Source of the DNA: Rickettsia typhi
Lineage (GTDB): Bacteria; Pseudomonadota; Alphaproteobacteria; Rickettsiales; Rickettsiaceae
DNA length: 15,192 nt
NCBI GenBank assembly: GCA_945883665.1
Contig: CAMCXV010000026.1
Coordinates: forward strand, 1 to 15,192
Direction of reading: 5' to 3'
Each line of letters starts with the position of its first letter. Position 1 is the first letter of the stretch. The notes beneath the pieces were generated by a model. That model was not told where the DNA came from and did not search any database. It worked only from the letters and a program-made list of their open reading frames with translations. A program made the position numbers and the translations under genes. Below, one piece after another: positions 1-8,722 of this stretch.

Positions 1-12
1 AATAAAATTTTT

Positions 13-501
13 ATGAAAAAAATTACATTCCTTGCTAACCTGATTCAAGCTAAGATTTTTTGTCTACTGATATTTGCAATGTTAACTGGGTGTAAGTCAA
101 TTGATGTAAGAGGTCAATTTGTTAGTGATGATGCAATTAAAGAAATTAACGAAAGAAAATTAACACAAGAAGAAATAATAAATCTAATTGGCACGCCAAC
201 CTACCAGCCTGAATATTCAAATAATACTTGGTATTATATCCAAAGATCATTAAGTACCAGAGCTTGGTTTAATCCTAAACTATTAGAACAAAGAATAGTC
301 AAGATAGTTTTTAACGAGAATGGTAAAGCGATAGAAGCAAAGCTAATTAATGCTATGCCTAATGATAATCTTATTGCTGAAAAACAATATACCAAAACTT
401 ATGGAACGGAGCAAACTAGTATACAGAAATTCGTAAAAAATATTGGCAGGTTTAATAAAACTACCGATGGCAAAAAGAAGAAACAGAAGAAAAGCAAATA
501 A
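13..501 (+). CDS. bamE: BamE/SmpA-like outer-membrane assembly lipoprotein
   Basis: This 162-residue protein has a lipoprotein signal: a basic start (MKK), a hydrophobic stretch at about residues 15-26, and a lipobox LTGC with the acylated Cys at residue 27. The mature part fits the SmpA/OmlA (BamE) fold: a short VRGQFV strand, a helix with LTQEEIINLIGTP (about residues 50-62) and then NNTWYYIQRS (about 70-79), the typical BamE order of 'G-x-P' turn and 'WYYI' strand. BamE is an accessory lipoprotein of the BAM complex that inserts beta-barrels into the outer membrane. The C-terminus is odd: it ends in a very lysine-rich tail (about residues 149-162) not typical of BamE. The start codon lies 12 nt into the window, so its promoter is not visible. 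The gap of 118 nt to gatC suggests a separate transcript. The family call is fairly sure; the exact role in this organism is inferred. Confidence 0.8.
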   Translation: MKKITFLANLIQAKIFCLLIFAMLTGCKSIDVRGQFVSDDAIKEINERKLTQEEIINLIGTPTYQPEYSNNTWYYIQRSLSTRAWFNPKLLEQRIVKIVFNENGKAIEAKLINAMPNDNLIAEKQYTKTYGTEQTSIQKFVKNIGRFNKTTDGKKKKQKKSK

Positions 502-548
502 TATACTTTTTAAATATAAGTTTTATTAAAGATACATATTTCTATTTT

Positions 549-577
549 TTGCAAATTGCAGTTGATTATGTGATAAA
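549..577 (+). promoter_or_regulatory. Candidate promoter for the gatCAB cluster
   Basis: There is a TTGCAA -35-like box at 549-554, a 17-nt spacer and a GATAAA -10-like box at 572-577 preceded by TGT (extended -10). Each hexamer matches 4 of 6 sigma70 consensus bases. It would start transcription about 35 nt before gatC. In DNA this AT-rich, such matches arise easily by chance. The remainder of the 502-619 gap shows no other clear signal and no convincing terminator for bamE. Confidence 0.3.
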
Positions 578-619
578 AATTTAGAATCTAAATGATATTT
601 AATTATTAAGGTCGGATAA

Positions 620-922
620 ATGATTACAGAAAAAGAATTAGAAAAACTACAAAAATTAGCAAAATTATCTTTTTCTCAAGCGGAATTAAGTGATTTTTCT
701 AAAAAATTAAATAGTGTTGTGATGATGATCAATACTCTTACAGAGGTTAATTGCCAAGATGTAGAACCTATGAGATCGGTTTGTGATATGTACCAAAGAA
801 CTAGAATAGATAAAGTTAAAGTTGGTGATATTTCCGAGCAATTATTTGTTAATTTGTCACAGCAAAACTCTGATCTTGCTAAAGAAGTAAAATGTTTCAT
901 AGTACCAAAAATGGTTGAATAA
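620..922 (+). CDS. gatC: Asp/Glu-tRNA amidotransferase subunit C
   Basis: GatC, 100 residues, is the small subunit that clamps GatA and GatB together in the tRNA-dependent amidotransferase. The usual GatC pattern is visible: an N-terminal helix with KLQKLAKLSFSQAELSDF (about residues 9-26), a second helix with LNSVVMMINTLTEVNCQDVEPM (30-51), and the extended C-terminal part ending in IVPKMVE, matching the family's 'F.VPKVVE' end. The length is normal for the family (95-100 residues). An AAGG motif at 608-611 lies 8 nt before the ATG and supports this start. It is followed 3 nt later by gatA and shares its strand, so it should be cotranscribed and stoichiometrically produced with GatA and GatB. 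Confidence 0.93.
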   Translation: MITEKELEKLQKLAKLSFSQAELSDFSKKLNSVVMMINTLTEVNCQDVEPMRSVCDMYQRTRIDKVKVGDISEQLFVNLSQQNSDLAKEVKCFIVPKMVE

Positions 923-925
923 AAT

Positions 926-2407
926 ATGTCTAGTTTAATAAAATTATCAATATCAGATGCTTTAAGAGCTTTGAAAAATAAAGAATTTACGGTAAGCGAA
1001 CTTGTAAATAGCCACATTGAACAAGCGCAAAAAAATAAACATTTAAATTGTTATATTACCGAAACTTTTGATAAAGCTATAAAAATGTCAAAAATTGCTG
1101 ATCAAAATTATAGTGAAGGAAAAGCCAAAAAACTTGAGGGAATTCCGATAGGAGTTAAAGATCTATTCTGTACAAAAAATGTAAAAACAACTGCTGGCTC
1201 AAAAATGTTAAGCAATTTTGTTCCTACATATGAGTCGACTATTAGCCAAAATCTTGAAGATTCAGGGACAATCATGATTGGTAAAACAAATATGGATGAA
1301 TTTGCTATGGGATCTTCAAATACTACCAGTTATTTTGGTAATGTTATAAATCCTTGGAAAGCAAATGATAGTGATAATGACCTTGTTCCAGGTGGTTCTT
1401 CAGGCGGGTCTGCTGCTGCAGTTAGTAGTTTCTCGGCAATGGCTGCTCTTGGTAGTGATACTGGTGGGTCTATTAGACAACCAGCTTCTTTTAGTGGTTT
1501 AGTAGGTATTAAACCTACATATGGGAGATGTTCTAGATGGGGCATGGTGGCTTTTGCAAGTTCATTAGACCAAGCTGGAATATTCACTAGAAATACAGTT
1601 GATAGTGCTTTGATGCTAGAAGCAATGATGGGTTTTGATGAAAAAGATTCTACATCAATGAATAGATCAGTTCCCGAACTTGTATCTGCATGTTCGAAAT
1701 CCGTTAAAACTATGAGAGTAGGTATTCCTTATGATTTAATGAAAATTGATGGAGTAAATGATGAAATAATTAAAATGTGGGAAAGATCTATAGAAATTAT
1801 GAAATCAGAGGGAGCGGAAATAGTAGATGTTAGTTTGCCAAATTCTAAGCATGCATTAGCTGTTTATTACATAATTGCGCCAGCAGAAGCGTCATCAAAC
1901 TTATCGAGATATGATGGCGTTAGATATGGTCATAGGACTCAAAAAGAAAATCTTAATCTTGAAGAAATGTATATTCACACAAGAACAGAAGGTTTTGGTG
2001 ATGAAGTGAAGCGCAGGATCATGATAGGAACTTACGTTCTCTCTTCTGATCAAATGGAAGCTTACTATTTAAAAGCCCAAAAAGTGAGAAGACTTATAAC
2101 TAATGATTTTAAATTAGCATTTGAAAAATCTGATGTAATACTTCTTCCTTCAACACCAAGCACTGCTTTTAAGATAGGAGAAAATCAAGGTAATCCTTTA
2201 ACTATGTATCTCAATGATATTTTCACTATACCTGCAAGTTTAGCTGGCCTTCCTTGTTCATCCGTGCCAGCTGCAATTACTAAAAATGGTTTGCCACTTG
2301 GTATGCAATTAATTGCACCAGCTTTTGATGAATATAATTTGTTGCGTGCAAGTAGCGCAATAGAACGCTGCAGTGCGGATATTAATTTTGTTCCGAGAGG
2401 TTTTTAA
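926..2407 (+). CDS. gatA: Asp/Glu-tRNA amidotransferase subunit A (amidase)
   Basis: GatA, 493 residues, is the glutaminase subunit. It releases ammonia from Gln (or Asn), which is channelled to GatB to convert Glu-tRNA(Gln) to Gln-tRNA(Gln). The amidase-signature catalytic triad is visible: Lys78 (GVKDLF), Ser158 in [11 protein letters not shown] and Ser182 in [10 protein letters not shown]. The spacing of the two serines (24 residues) matches that of well-studied bacterial GatA. The C-terminal region has [12 protein letters not shown] followed by [15 protein letters not shown], typical of GatA. A few extra polar residues (about 146-152) precede the signature loop compared with short-loop homologues. 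It starts 3 nt after gatC and ends 1 nt before the gatB start. Rickettsiales generally lack GlnRS, so this enzyme is expected to be essential; that point comes from knowledge of the group, not from this sequence. Confidence 0.96.
   Translation: MSSLIKLSISDALRALKNKEFTVSELVNSHIEQAQKNKHLNCYITETFDKAIKMSKIADQNYSEGKAKKLEGIPIGVKDLFCTKNVKTTAGSKMLSNFVPTYESTISQNLEDSGTIMIGKTNMDEFAMGSSNTTSYFGNVINPWKANDSDNDLVPGGSSGGSAAAVSSFSAMAALGSDTGGSIRQPASFSGLVGIKPTYGRCSRWGMVAFASSLDQAGIFTRNTVDSALMLEAMMGFDEKDSTSMNRSVPELVSACSKSVKTMRVGIPYDLMKIDGVNDEIIKMWERSIEIMKSEGAEIVDVSLPNSKHALAVYYIIAPAEASSNLSRYDGVRYGHRTQKENLNLEEMYIHTRTEGFGDEVKRRIMIGTYVLSSDQMEAYYLKAQKVRRLITNDFKLAFEKSDVILLPSTPSTAFKIGENQGNPLTMYLNDIFTIPASLAGLPCSSVPAAITKNGLPLGMQLIAPAFDEYNLLRASSAIERCSADINFVPRGF
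2395..2400 (+). promoter_or_regulatory. Shine-Dalgarno site deciding the gatB start
   Basis: GAGAGG lies inside the last codons of gatA, 8 nt before the ATG at 2409. It favours 2409 (MAYIQG...) over an in-frame ATG at 2373, which would add 12 unconserved residues and overlap gatA by 35 nt. Confidence 0.6.
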
Positions 2408-2408
2408 A

Positions 2409-3860
2409 ATGGCTTATATACAAGGAAATACAGGGGTTTGGGAATATGTAATAGGTCTTGAAGTTCATGCTCAAATTTCTTCCAAAGCAAAATTATTTTC
2501 AAATTCTAGTGCTGAATTTGGAGCCGAACCAAACACGCAAGTATCTTTAATTGATGCAGCAATGCCAGGTATGTTACCAGTGTTAAATCAATATTGCGTA
2601 GAGCAGGCAATTAAAACTGGTCTTGGGATTAATGCTAAAATTAATAGTATTTCTGTTTTTGATCGTAAAAACTATTTTTATGCTGATTTACCTCAAGGTT
2701 ATCAAATTTCACAATTTTATATACCAATTGTGCAAGATGGTTATCTTTTTGTTAAGACAGAAGATAAATTAGAGAAGAAAATTAGAATTAATAGAATTCA
2801 TCTAGAACAGGATGCCGGTAAGAGTATGCATGATCAGTTTCCGAATTTAACTTTGATTGATTTAAATAGATCAGGTGTTGCTTTGATGGAAATAGTAACA
2901 GAACCTGATCTTAGTTCTCCATATGAAGCAGCTGAATATGTCAAAAAATTGCGTAGTTTGCTTCGCTCGATTGGCTCATGTGATGGTAATATGGAGCAAG
3001 GGTCTCTTCGTTGTGATGCAAATATTTCGGTTAGAAAAAAAGGAGAAGATTTAGGTACAAGATGTGAAATTAAAAATCTTAATTCAATAAAAAATATTGT
3101 TAAAGCAATAGAGTATGAAGCTTTAAGGCAAGTAGAAATAATTGAAAATGGCGGTAAGGTTGATCAGGAAACTAGGTTATTTGATGCGAATACTGGCAAA
3201 ACCAGAACAATGAGGTCAAAAGAGGATGCTAATGACTATCGTTATTTTTCAGATCCTGATTTATTACCTGTGTTTGTAGAGGATGAGTTAATTAATAGAT
3301 TGCGATCAGAACTTCCAGAATTACCTGATGCCAAAATTGCAAGATATGTAAAAGAATTTGGTTTAAATCAATATGATGCTGAGGTTATAGTAGCTGATGA
3401 AGAAATAGCAAAATTCTTTGAAGAAGCAAGTGTAGGAGCCACGCCAAAAATAGTCGCTAATTGGATATCTAGTGAGTTGTTTGCTAAGCTTAACAAAAAT
3501 AATATGGAGTTATCTGATTGTAAAATAACAGCTGCAATGCTTAAAAAACTGGTGCTATTGATAGAAACAGGAACTATCTCTGGTAAAATAGCTAAGTCCG
3601 TTTTTGAAGAAATGTTTGAATCAGGTCATTCTCCTGAAAAAATAGTTAAAGAAAAAGGATTAGTGCAAGTTTCAGATACGAATACCTTAGAGCCGATTAT
3701 TGACGAGATTATAGCAGCTAACCCTCAATCTGTAGAAGATTATAAAAATGGCAAAGATAAATTATTCAGCTTTTTTGTGGGGCAAGTTATGAAACAAACA
3801 TCTGGCAAGGCTAGTCCACAAATGGTTAATGATTTGCTTAAAGAGAAGCTTTCTAAGTAA
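2409..3860 (+). CDS. gatB: Asp/Glu-tRNA amidotransferase subunit B
   Basis: GatB, 483 residues from this start, carries the kinase-like site that phosphorylates the Glu (or Asp) of the mischarged tRNA and then amidates it with ammonia from GatA. The N-terminal domain opens with [19 protein letters not shown], the diagnostic GatB motif. It continues with [31 protein letters not shown], a segment with HLEQDAGKS, and [13 protein letters not shown]. The helical and tail domains follow: [26 protein letters not shown], then a C-terminal YqeY-like tail ending [25 protein letters not shown], which contacts the tRNA. The start at 2409 was chosen because it restores the family N-terminus and has a GAGAGG ribosome site 8 nt upstream; a longer in-frame start at 2373 lies within gatA. 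No defects are seen. Confidence 0.95.
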   Translation: MAYIQGNTGVWEYVIGLEVHAQISSKAKLFSNSSAEFGAEPNTQVSLIDAAMPGMLPVLNQYCVEQAIKTGLGINAKINSISVFDRKNYFYADLPQGYQISQFYIPIVQDGYLFVKTEDKLEKKIRINRIHLEQDAGKSMHDQFPNLTLIDLNRSGVALMEIVTEPDLSSPYEAAEYVKKLRSLLRSIGSCDGNMEQGSLRCDANISVRKKGEDLGTRCEIKNLNSIKNIVKAIEYEALRQVEIIENGGKVDQETRLFDANTGKTRTMRSKEDANDYRYFSDPDLLPVFVEDELINRLRSELPELPDAKIARYVKEFGLNQYDAEVIVADEEIAKFFEEASVGATPKIVANWISSELFAKLNKNNMELSDCKITAAMLKKLVLLIETGTISGKIAKSVFEEMFESGHSPEKIVKEKGLVQVSDTNTLEPIIDEIIAANPQSVEDYKNGKDKLFSFFVGQVMKQTSGKASPQMVNDLLKEKLSK

Positions 3861-3871
3861 AATTGGTGTCT

Positions 3872-4267
3872 GTGAAAAAATATCAATTTAACAAATTAAT
3901 TCGTAGTAAATTACCAGAAAGAATGGGTCTTGAAGGGGTTAATATTGTAGGTCGACATTTAAATGATGAAGAATTTAAACAAGAATTAAAAAACAAACTT
4001 TTAGAAGAAGCAATTGAAGTAAAAGATGCATACTCCAGAGATAATTTGTTAAAAGAGCTGGCCGATATTATGGAAGTAATAGAATCGATAATATCTGTAC
4101 ATAATATAACCAAAGAAGAAGTCGAAAAAGAACGTATCATAAAGAGAGAGGTAAATGGTTATTTTTTACCAGTTAATTTTGTGGATTATATAGAAGTGCC
4201 ACTTACAAACAAGAAAGTCATAGAATATTTAGAAACCAAGAATCGCCCTTACAAATTTAAAGAATAG
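3872..4267 (+). CDS. MazG-type nucleoside triphosphate pyrophosphohydrolase-like protein
   Basis: This small protein (about 131 residues) opens with KKYQFNKLIRSKLPERM, the 'K.NKLVRDKIPE' start of phosphoribosyl-ATP-pyrophosphohydrolase-like MazG proteins. The all-alpha metal-binding motif is present: EEAIE (about residues 45-49, EExxE), then ELAD (62-65, ExxD), the side chains that hold Mg2+ in this superfamily. Such enzymes cleave NTPs to NMP and pyrophosphate, often to clear non-canonical nucleotides; the substrate here is unknown. There is no ATG: the frame offers TTG at 3863, GTG at 3866 and GTG at 3872. I chose 3872 because it gives the family-like N-terminus, but the true start could be up to three codons earlier. 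It begins 2-11 nt after gatB, so it is probably cotranscribed with gatCAB. No his-operon genes are nearby, arguing against a role in histidine synthesis. Confidence 0.75.
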   Translation: MKKYQFNKLIRSKLPERMGLEGVNIVGRHLNDEEFKQELKNKLLEEAIEVKDAYSRDNLLKELADIMEVIESIISVHNITKEEVEKERIIKREVNGYFLPVNFVDYIEVPLTNKKVIEYLETKNRPYKFKE

Positions 4268-4300
4268 TAGCCCCAATATGTGTAAGTAAATTTTTTATCT

Positions 4301-5707
4301 TTAATTTTTGTTATTTTTCTTCCAAGTTGTCAAGCCATTTGATTTGTCTTCGATAGTAACGCCAAGGAATGCTAAATCTGATCTAATTTTATCTGATAAT
4401 GCCCAATTTTTTTGAGCCCTAGCAATTAATCTTTGGTTGATCAAGTCTTGTATATGATTTTCATCAAAATCACCTCTAAACCATTTTTCACTAGTCAGAC
4501 GCATTAAACCCAAAAATTGAGCGCAGGAGATCATATTTTTTGCTGCAGTAATTTTTGCTTCATGAGGAAGAGGTGAATGAGCTTCTTTGGCAAAATCATT
4601 GATTAATTTTATAGCTAAGGGAGTGTTTAAATCATCTAACAAGGCATCAAAAAATACTTGAGGAAGATTTCTTTCTTTATCATCTTTTTGTGATCTTAGC
4701 TCAATATCTAAATTTTCAATGGTACTATACCAATAATTAAGTGTTTTTTCTGCATCATCAAGAGCTTTTTTATTGTAATCTAAAGGTTTACGATAGTAAG
4801 TACCAAGCAACAATAATCTTACTACATCTCCTTTAATTTGTTTTTCCATAAGATCTCTAATGGTTATAAAATTACCAAGAGATTTACTCATTTTCTCATG
4901 ATTAACTGTTAAAAATCCATTATGAACCCAGTATTTAGCATGTTTGGAACCAGGAAATGCAGAGCAACTCTGGGCAATTTCATTTGTATGATGTGGAAAA
5001 ATTAAATCAGCCCCACCTCCATGAATATCAAAATTATCTCCTAAAAAATGATGGCTCATGGCAGAACATTCTATGTGCCAGCCAGGTCTTCCAGTGCTAA
5101 AAGGGCTTGTAAATTTAGCTGAATCAGGATCATCTTTCTCTGCTGGTTTCCAAAGAACAAAATCAGCAATATTTTTTTTATTTTTATCATGTTCAGTTCT
5201 ACCGCTTTCTTGCATTTCGGCAAAAGTTCTTTTAGATAATGCTGTATAATTTTTTGCTTTAGAAACATCAAAATAAACATATCCTTCAACTTCATACGCA
5301 ATAGTTAAATTTAATAGTTTTTGAATTATATCTATCATTTGTGGTAAATGATCAGTTGCTTTTGGCTCTTTTGTTGGATTTAAACAACCTAAATAATTCA
5401 TATCATCTTTATAATCGATGGTAGTTTTTTCGGTTAATTCGGATATAGGCATCCCAAGTTGTAAGGACCTATCTATAATTTTATCATCAATATCAGTAAT
5501 ATTTCTTACATATAAAATTTTATTTTGTCCGTATAATTGAATTAGAACTCTGTACAAAATATCATATACTACTGCAGATCTTGCATTACCAATATGTGGA
5601 TGATCGTAAACTGTAGGTCCACATACATACATTTTGATCAAATTGATATCTAATGGATTAAATATCTCACTTTTTCTTGTAAGTGTATTAAATAATGATA
5701 ATTTCAT
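4301..5707 (-). CDS. cysS: Cysteinyl-tRNA synthetase
   Basis: CysRS, 468 residues, charges tRNA(Cys) with cysteine. It is a class I synthetase: the HIGH-type motif is HIGN at residues 38-41 (within TVYDHPHIGNARS) and the KMSKS loop is intact at 272-276. The catalytic zinc ligands that select cysteine are all present: Cys29, Cys214 (WHIECSAMS), His239 (FPHHTNE) and Glu243. The length matches the usual ~460 residues. The C-terminal anticodon region includes IARAQKNWALSDKIRSDLAFLGVTIEDKSNGLTTW, the typical CysRS end. It is the only gene on the minus strand. Its stop codon is 33 nt from that of the MazG-like gene, and it diverges from the histidine kinase gene across a 68-nt gap, so it is probably transcribed alone. 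Confidence 0.96.
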   Translation of the reverse strand: MKLSLFNTLTRKSEIFNPLDINLIKMYVCGPTVYDHPHIGNARSAVVYDILYRVLIQLYGQNKILYVRNITDIDDKIIDRSLQLGMPISELTEKTTIDYKDDMNYLGCLNPTKEPKATDHLPQMIDIIQKLLNLTIAYEVEGYVYFDVSKAKNYTALSKRTFAEMQESGRTEHDKNKKNIADFVLWKPAEKDDPDSAKFTSPFSTGRPGWHIECSAMSHHFLGDNFDIHGGGADLIFPHHTNEIAQSCSAFPGSKHAKYWVHNGFLTVNHEKMSKSLGNFITIRDLMEKQIKGDVVRLLLLGTYYRKPLDYNKKALDDAEKTLNYWYSTIENLDIELRSQKDDKERNLPQVFFDALLDDLNTPLAIKLINDFAKEAHSPLPHEAKITAAKNMISCAQFLGLMRLTSEKWFRGDFDENHIQDLINQRLIARAQKNWALSDKIRSDLAFLGVTIEDKSNGLTTWKKNNKN

Positions 5708-5775
5708 ATTTTAAGCTAAATCTAAATTTTGTATTTGCATCATACAATATCAAATTAAATAAATAAAAACAATTT
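5708..5775. promoter_or_regulatory. Divergent intergenic region between cysS and the histidine kinase gene
   Basis: This 68-nt AT-rich gap must hold the start signals of both flanking genes. On the plus strand TACAAT (5743-5748) is a 5-of-6 -10 match without a good -35 box. On the minus strand TTGATA (complement of 5748-5753, 5 of 6) is followed after 16 nt by CAAAAT (complement of 5726-5731, 4 of 6). The two candidates touch at base 5748, so polymerase binding to one could exclude the other. Weak matches in AT-rich DNA; low certainty. Confidence 0.3.
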
Positions 5776-7512
5776 ATGAATTCCGAAGAAGATCAACTTA
5801 AGAAAAGAATTACTGACTATGCAGTAAATGTTCAAATGATAACGTTGATAGTAATAATCATGGTTGTAGTTTTAACTTTAGTTAATTTTATTAGAATATA
5901 TTCTAATCATAAATCTAGTATTTTGAATGAAATGGCTACCGAATCAAGTTTTTTAAGTACGCTCATATCAGATCAGTTAAGTTACTCTAAATATTTTATT
6001 AAGCTAATAAGTAAAAGTGTTAAAACTTATCCTCATAATATAGAGCGCATTAGAGATACGCTACAATTTCATTTTCAATCACAAGAATTCAATGTGTTAT
6101 TTGGATGGCGCAAATATAGCTGGGCTGATAATAATTACCAAGAAGTAGCAACAAGTATGGATGGCATTATTCAAAATCCAAAAAAATTAAATTTTGTAGA
6201 AGAGATAGTTTCTAACATGAATGTTACTAGCAAAAAAAAGAAAACTATATTTTTTCGTATCAATAAAGGTTCTGACGAAACTTATAGTTTGAAATTGATC
6301 AATACGCTTTTTGATAAAAAAACCCGTCAATTTATGGGAGCTGTAGTTCTTAGTTATGATATAGATACTATGATAAACTATTTAAATAATCGTAAAAAAC
6401 ACTCTAGTATTAATTTTGTTATTATTGATGAAAATCTTACTATTGTTGCAAAATCAAAATCACAAATAGATAAGATTACACTCAGTAACAATACTTTATC
6501 ACCTTATATGATAGAAATATTGAAAAAAAAATTGCGCTCGGATCATTCAAAACAAGATTATTCATATCTTGATATGATTAATGGGTTAAATTACTTTATA
6601 AAACCATTAAAAAACCTTCCCTTCACAGTAATTGTAAATATTGATCATAACTTCATAAAAGATGATATAATTCAAAGCGTTGCAAAAAAAATTCTTGAAG
6701 TTGGATTGCTTGCTGGAGTTTCATTGATAATTATTATTTCAATATATAAAAGAGAAACTTCACTTAGGACAAAAGCTGAAAAGGCAACAATTATAGCAAA
6801 TAATGCAACAAAAGCTAAAAGCAATTTTTTAGCTTTTACAGCTCACGAAATAAGGTCTCCACTAGGTTTTATTTTGACTGGTTCAGAAGTAATGTCTAAA
6901 GAATTATTTGGTACATTGCCACAAAATTATATTAAATATGCCGAAGGAATTCATAATAACGCACAGATAATACTTGATTTTATTACTGATATTTTAGATG
7001 AAAATCAAATAATAGAAGGTCAATTCAAAATAGTTAACTCTTTAAATAAAATACAAGATATAATAGCTCAAGTTATATCAGTTTATTTAGGGAAAAAAAA
7101 CATTTCTATAGTAACTGATTTTGATCCAAAATTACCGTTATTAGTTTGTGATAAAAGAAGAATTACTCAAGTAATAGATAATCTAGTCAATAATAGTATT
7201 AAATATTCTAATGAAAACACTACTATTACTATATCTGCAAAAATTCATGAAAATCAGATGATAGTAACAATAACTGATCAAGGAATAGGTATGAAAGAAC
7301 ATGAAATACCTATTGCTCTTAGTAAATATGGCACTATTAACAAGAATGATTATACAAAAGGTGGTTCATATGGTTTAGGACTTCCTATAGTAAAAATGTT
7401 ATTAGATGCTCATGACGCTATTTTAGAAATACGCACTAATAACGGTAAAGGAACAACTGTAAAAATCATTTTTCCTAAATTTAAAATTGTTTATAATAAA
7501 GAAAAAAACTAA
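5776..7512 (+). CDS. Membrane sensor histidine kinase, PleC/DivJ-like
   Basis: This is a 578-residue two-component sensor kinase. The first membrane helix is at about residues 20-39. An extracytoplasmic sensor region spans about 40-303; its size and the double alpha/beta pattern suggest a Cache-type domain. The second helix is at about 305-323. The HisKA domain has the phospho-acceptor His357 in FLAFTAHEIRSPL, and FGTLPQNYIKYAEGIHNN (378-395) resembles the PleC/DivJ subgroup of alphaproteobacteria. The HATPase domain is complete: N box NLVNNSIKYS (469-478), G1 DQGIGM (501-506) and G2 GGSYGLGLP (529-537). There is no receiver domain and no response regulator gene in the window, so its partner (a PleD- or DivK-like protein would be the guess) is encoded elsewhere. 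It is 3 nt upstream of rodA and likely cotranscribed with it. Kinase identity is certain; the PleC/DivJ assignment is inference. Confidence 0.9.
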   Translation: MNSEEDQLKKRITDYAVNVQMITLIVIIMVVVLTLVNFIRIYSNHKSSILNEMATESSFLSTLISDQLSYSKYFIKLISKSVKTYPHNIERIRDTLQFHFQSQEFNVLFGWRKYSWADNNYQEVATSMDGIIQNPKKLNFVEEIVSNMNVTSKKKKTIFFRINKGSDETYSLKLINTLFDKKTRQFMGAVVLSYDIDTMINYLNNRKKHSSINFVIIDENLTIVAKSKSQIDKITLSNNTLSPYMIEILKKKLRSDHSKQDYSYLDMINGLNYFIKPLKNLPFTVIVNIDHNFIKDDIIQSVAKKILEVGLLAGVSLIIIISIYKRETSLRTKAEKATIIANNATKAKSNFLAFTAHEIRSPLGFILTGSEVMSKELFGTLPQNYIKYAEGIHNNAQIILDFITDILDENQIIEGQFKIVNSLNKIQDIIAQVISVYLGKKNISIVTDFDPKLPLLVCDKRRITQVIDNLVNNSIKYSNENTTITISAKIHENQMIVTITDQGIGMKEHEIPIALSKYGTINKNDYTKGGSYGLGLPIVKMLLDAHDAILEIRTNNGKGTTVKIIFPKFKIVYNKEKN

Positions 7513-7515
7513 AAA

Positions 7516-8625
7516 ATGGATTATTCTGGAAGAGAAAAATTTTTAATTAAATTAAACAAGATCCCAATCTCTGTGCCGTTTTTTATAACTATAATATGTA
7601 TTTATGGTTTCATAGTTCTTTATTCAGCAGCGGGGGGAAAAATAGAACCTTGGGCATATAGACAAATAATAATCTTTTGTGTTTTTATGCCTATTGCTTT
7701 AATAATCTCTTTAGTGAATACTAGCTTTATATATAAATTTTCATATTTTTTTTATTTTTGCGTTTTATTACTTCTTGTTATTGTTGCGATAGCTGGCAAA
7801 ACAGCCATGGGTGGAACTAGATGGATTGACTTAGGTTTTTTTCATGTGCAACCGTCGGAACTTGCTAAGATAGCTATAGTTTTAATGCTTGCTAGATACT
7901 TCCATGCTCTTGGAAATCAAAATATTTCTTCTGTTGGCAATTTAATCATTCCCATTGTAGGAGTATTAGTCCCTCCAGCTTTAATAATGAAACAACCAGA
8001 TCTTGGTACTGCCATAATTACTCTAATAGTCGCAACTATTATTTTTTTTGCTATAGGAGTCAGGACACTATATTTTGTTATAGTTAGTGCTAGTTGTTTT
8101 ATGCTGCTGCCATTGATTTGGTCTTTATTATATGATTATCAAAAAAAACGTGTTTTAATTTTTTTAGACCCCGGGTTAGAGCCTCTTGGATCTGGATATA
8201 ATATCATCCAATCAAAAATAGCTATAGGGTCAGGTGGTTTATTTGGCAAAGGTTTGCTAAATGGAACGCAAAGTCACTTAAGTTTTTTGCCAGAATATGA
8301 AACTGATTTTATCTTTTCTTTTCTTACTGAAGAACTAGGATTTATGGGCGGATTAATTCTGATAATATTATATTTGATACTGATAATTATCTCTCTTTCT
8401 ATTGCAATTAACTCTAAATCAATATTTAAAAAATTGATGGTAGTTGGATTAACGTCAATTTTTTTCAGTCATATATTTATTAATATAGCAATGGTAATGG
8501 GTATTATGCCAGTAGTTGGGGTTCCTTTACCTTTTATTTCATATGGTGGAACAATGATGGTAACCATGTTGATTAGTTTTGGTCTAATTATGAATGCTGG
8601 TGTACACCAGCATAGTAATATATAA
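7516..8625 (+). CDS. rodA: Rod-shape SEDS peptidoglycan glycosyltransferase RodA
   Basis: RodA (MrdB), 369 residues, is a polytopic inner-membrane SEDS protein that polymerises lipid II glycan strands for lateral wall growth together with PBP2. Diagnostic segments are visible: GGTRWIDLGFFHVQPSELAKIA (about residues 99-120), MKQPDLGTAII (158-167), SGLFGKGLLNGTQSHLSFLPE with small variations (239-260), ETDFIFSFLTEELGFMGG (262-279) and the C-terminal VGVPLPFISYGGTMM. Asp264 corresponds to the conserved, functionally essential Asp of the SEDS cavity. The 'GVPLPFISYGG..M' ending, the size and the nearby PBP2 gene favour RodA over FtsW. It begins 3 nt after the kinase stop with no obvious ribosome site of its own, suggesting translational coupling. 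Confidence 0.93.
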   Translation: MDYSGREKFLIKLNKIPISVPFFITIICIYGFIVLYSAAGGKIEPWAYRQIIIFCVFMPIALIISLVNTSFIYKFSYFFYFCVLLLLVIVAIAGKTAMGGTRWIDLGFFHVQPSELAKIAIVLMLARYFHALGNQNISSVGNLIIPIVGVLVPPALIMKQPDLGTAIITLIVATIIFFAIGVRTLYFVIVSASCFMLLPLIWSLLYDYQKKRVLIFLDPGLEPLGSGYNIIQSKIAIGSGGLFGKGLLNGTQSHLSFLPEYETDFIFSFLTEELGFMGGLILIILYLILIIISLSIAINSKSIFKKLMVVGLTSIFFSHIFINIAMVMGIMPVVGVPLPFISYGGTMMVTMLISFGLIMNAGVHQHSNI

Positions 8626-8722
8626 ATAATCTATTTAAAACTATTGAATCACATGAAAATTTTATTTTCTATATGTATTTTAATCGTTATATAGATAGTA
8701 CAAATTATATTAAACTAAATTT

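Noticed and set aside
676..1017. Minus-strand open frame opposite gatC and gatA
   Set aside because: It lies fully opposite recognised genes, has no recognisable protein features and arises from the AT-rich coding strand.
2373..2408. Longer gatB start at 2373 adding 12 residues
   Set aside because: It overlaps gatA by 35 nt, adds residues not expected in GatB, and the ATG at 2409 has a GAGAGG ribosome site 8 nt upstream.
4268..4300. Bidirectional terminator between the converging MazG-like gene and cysS
   Set aside because: T-rich runs are present but I could not find an inverted repeat forming a stem.
8626..8722. Promoter or small gene in the rodA-mreD gap
   Set aside because: The gap is AT-rich; -10-like strings occur but none with a suitably spaced -35 box, and there is no open frame of note.
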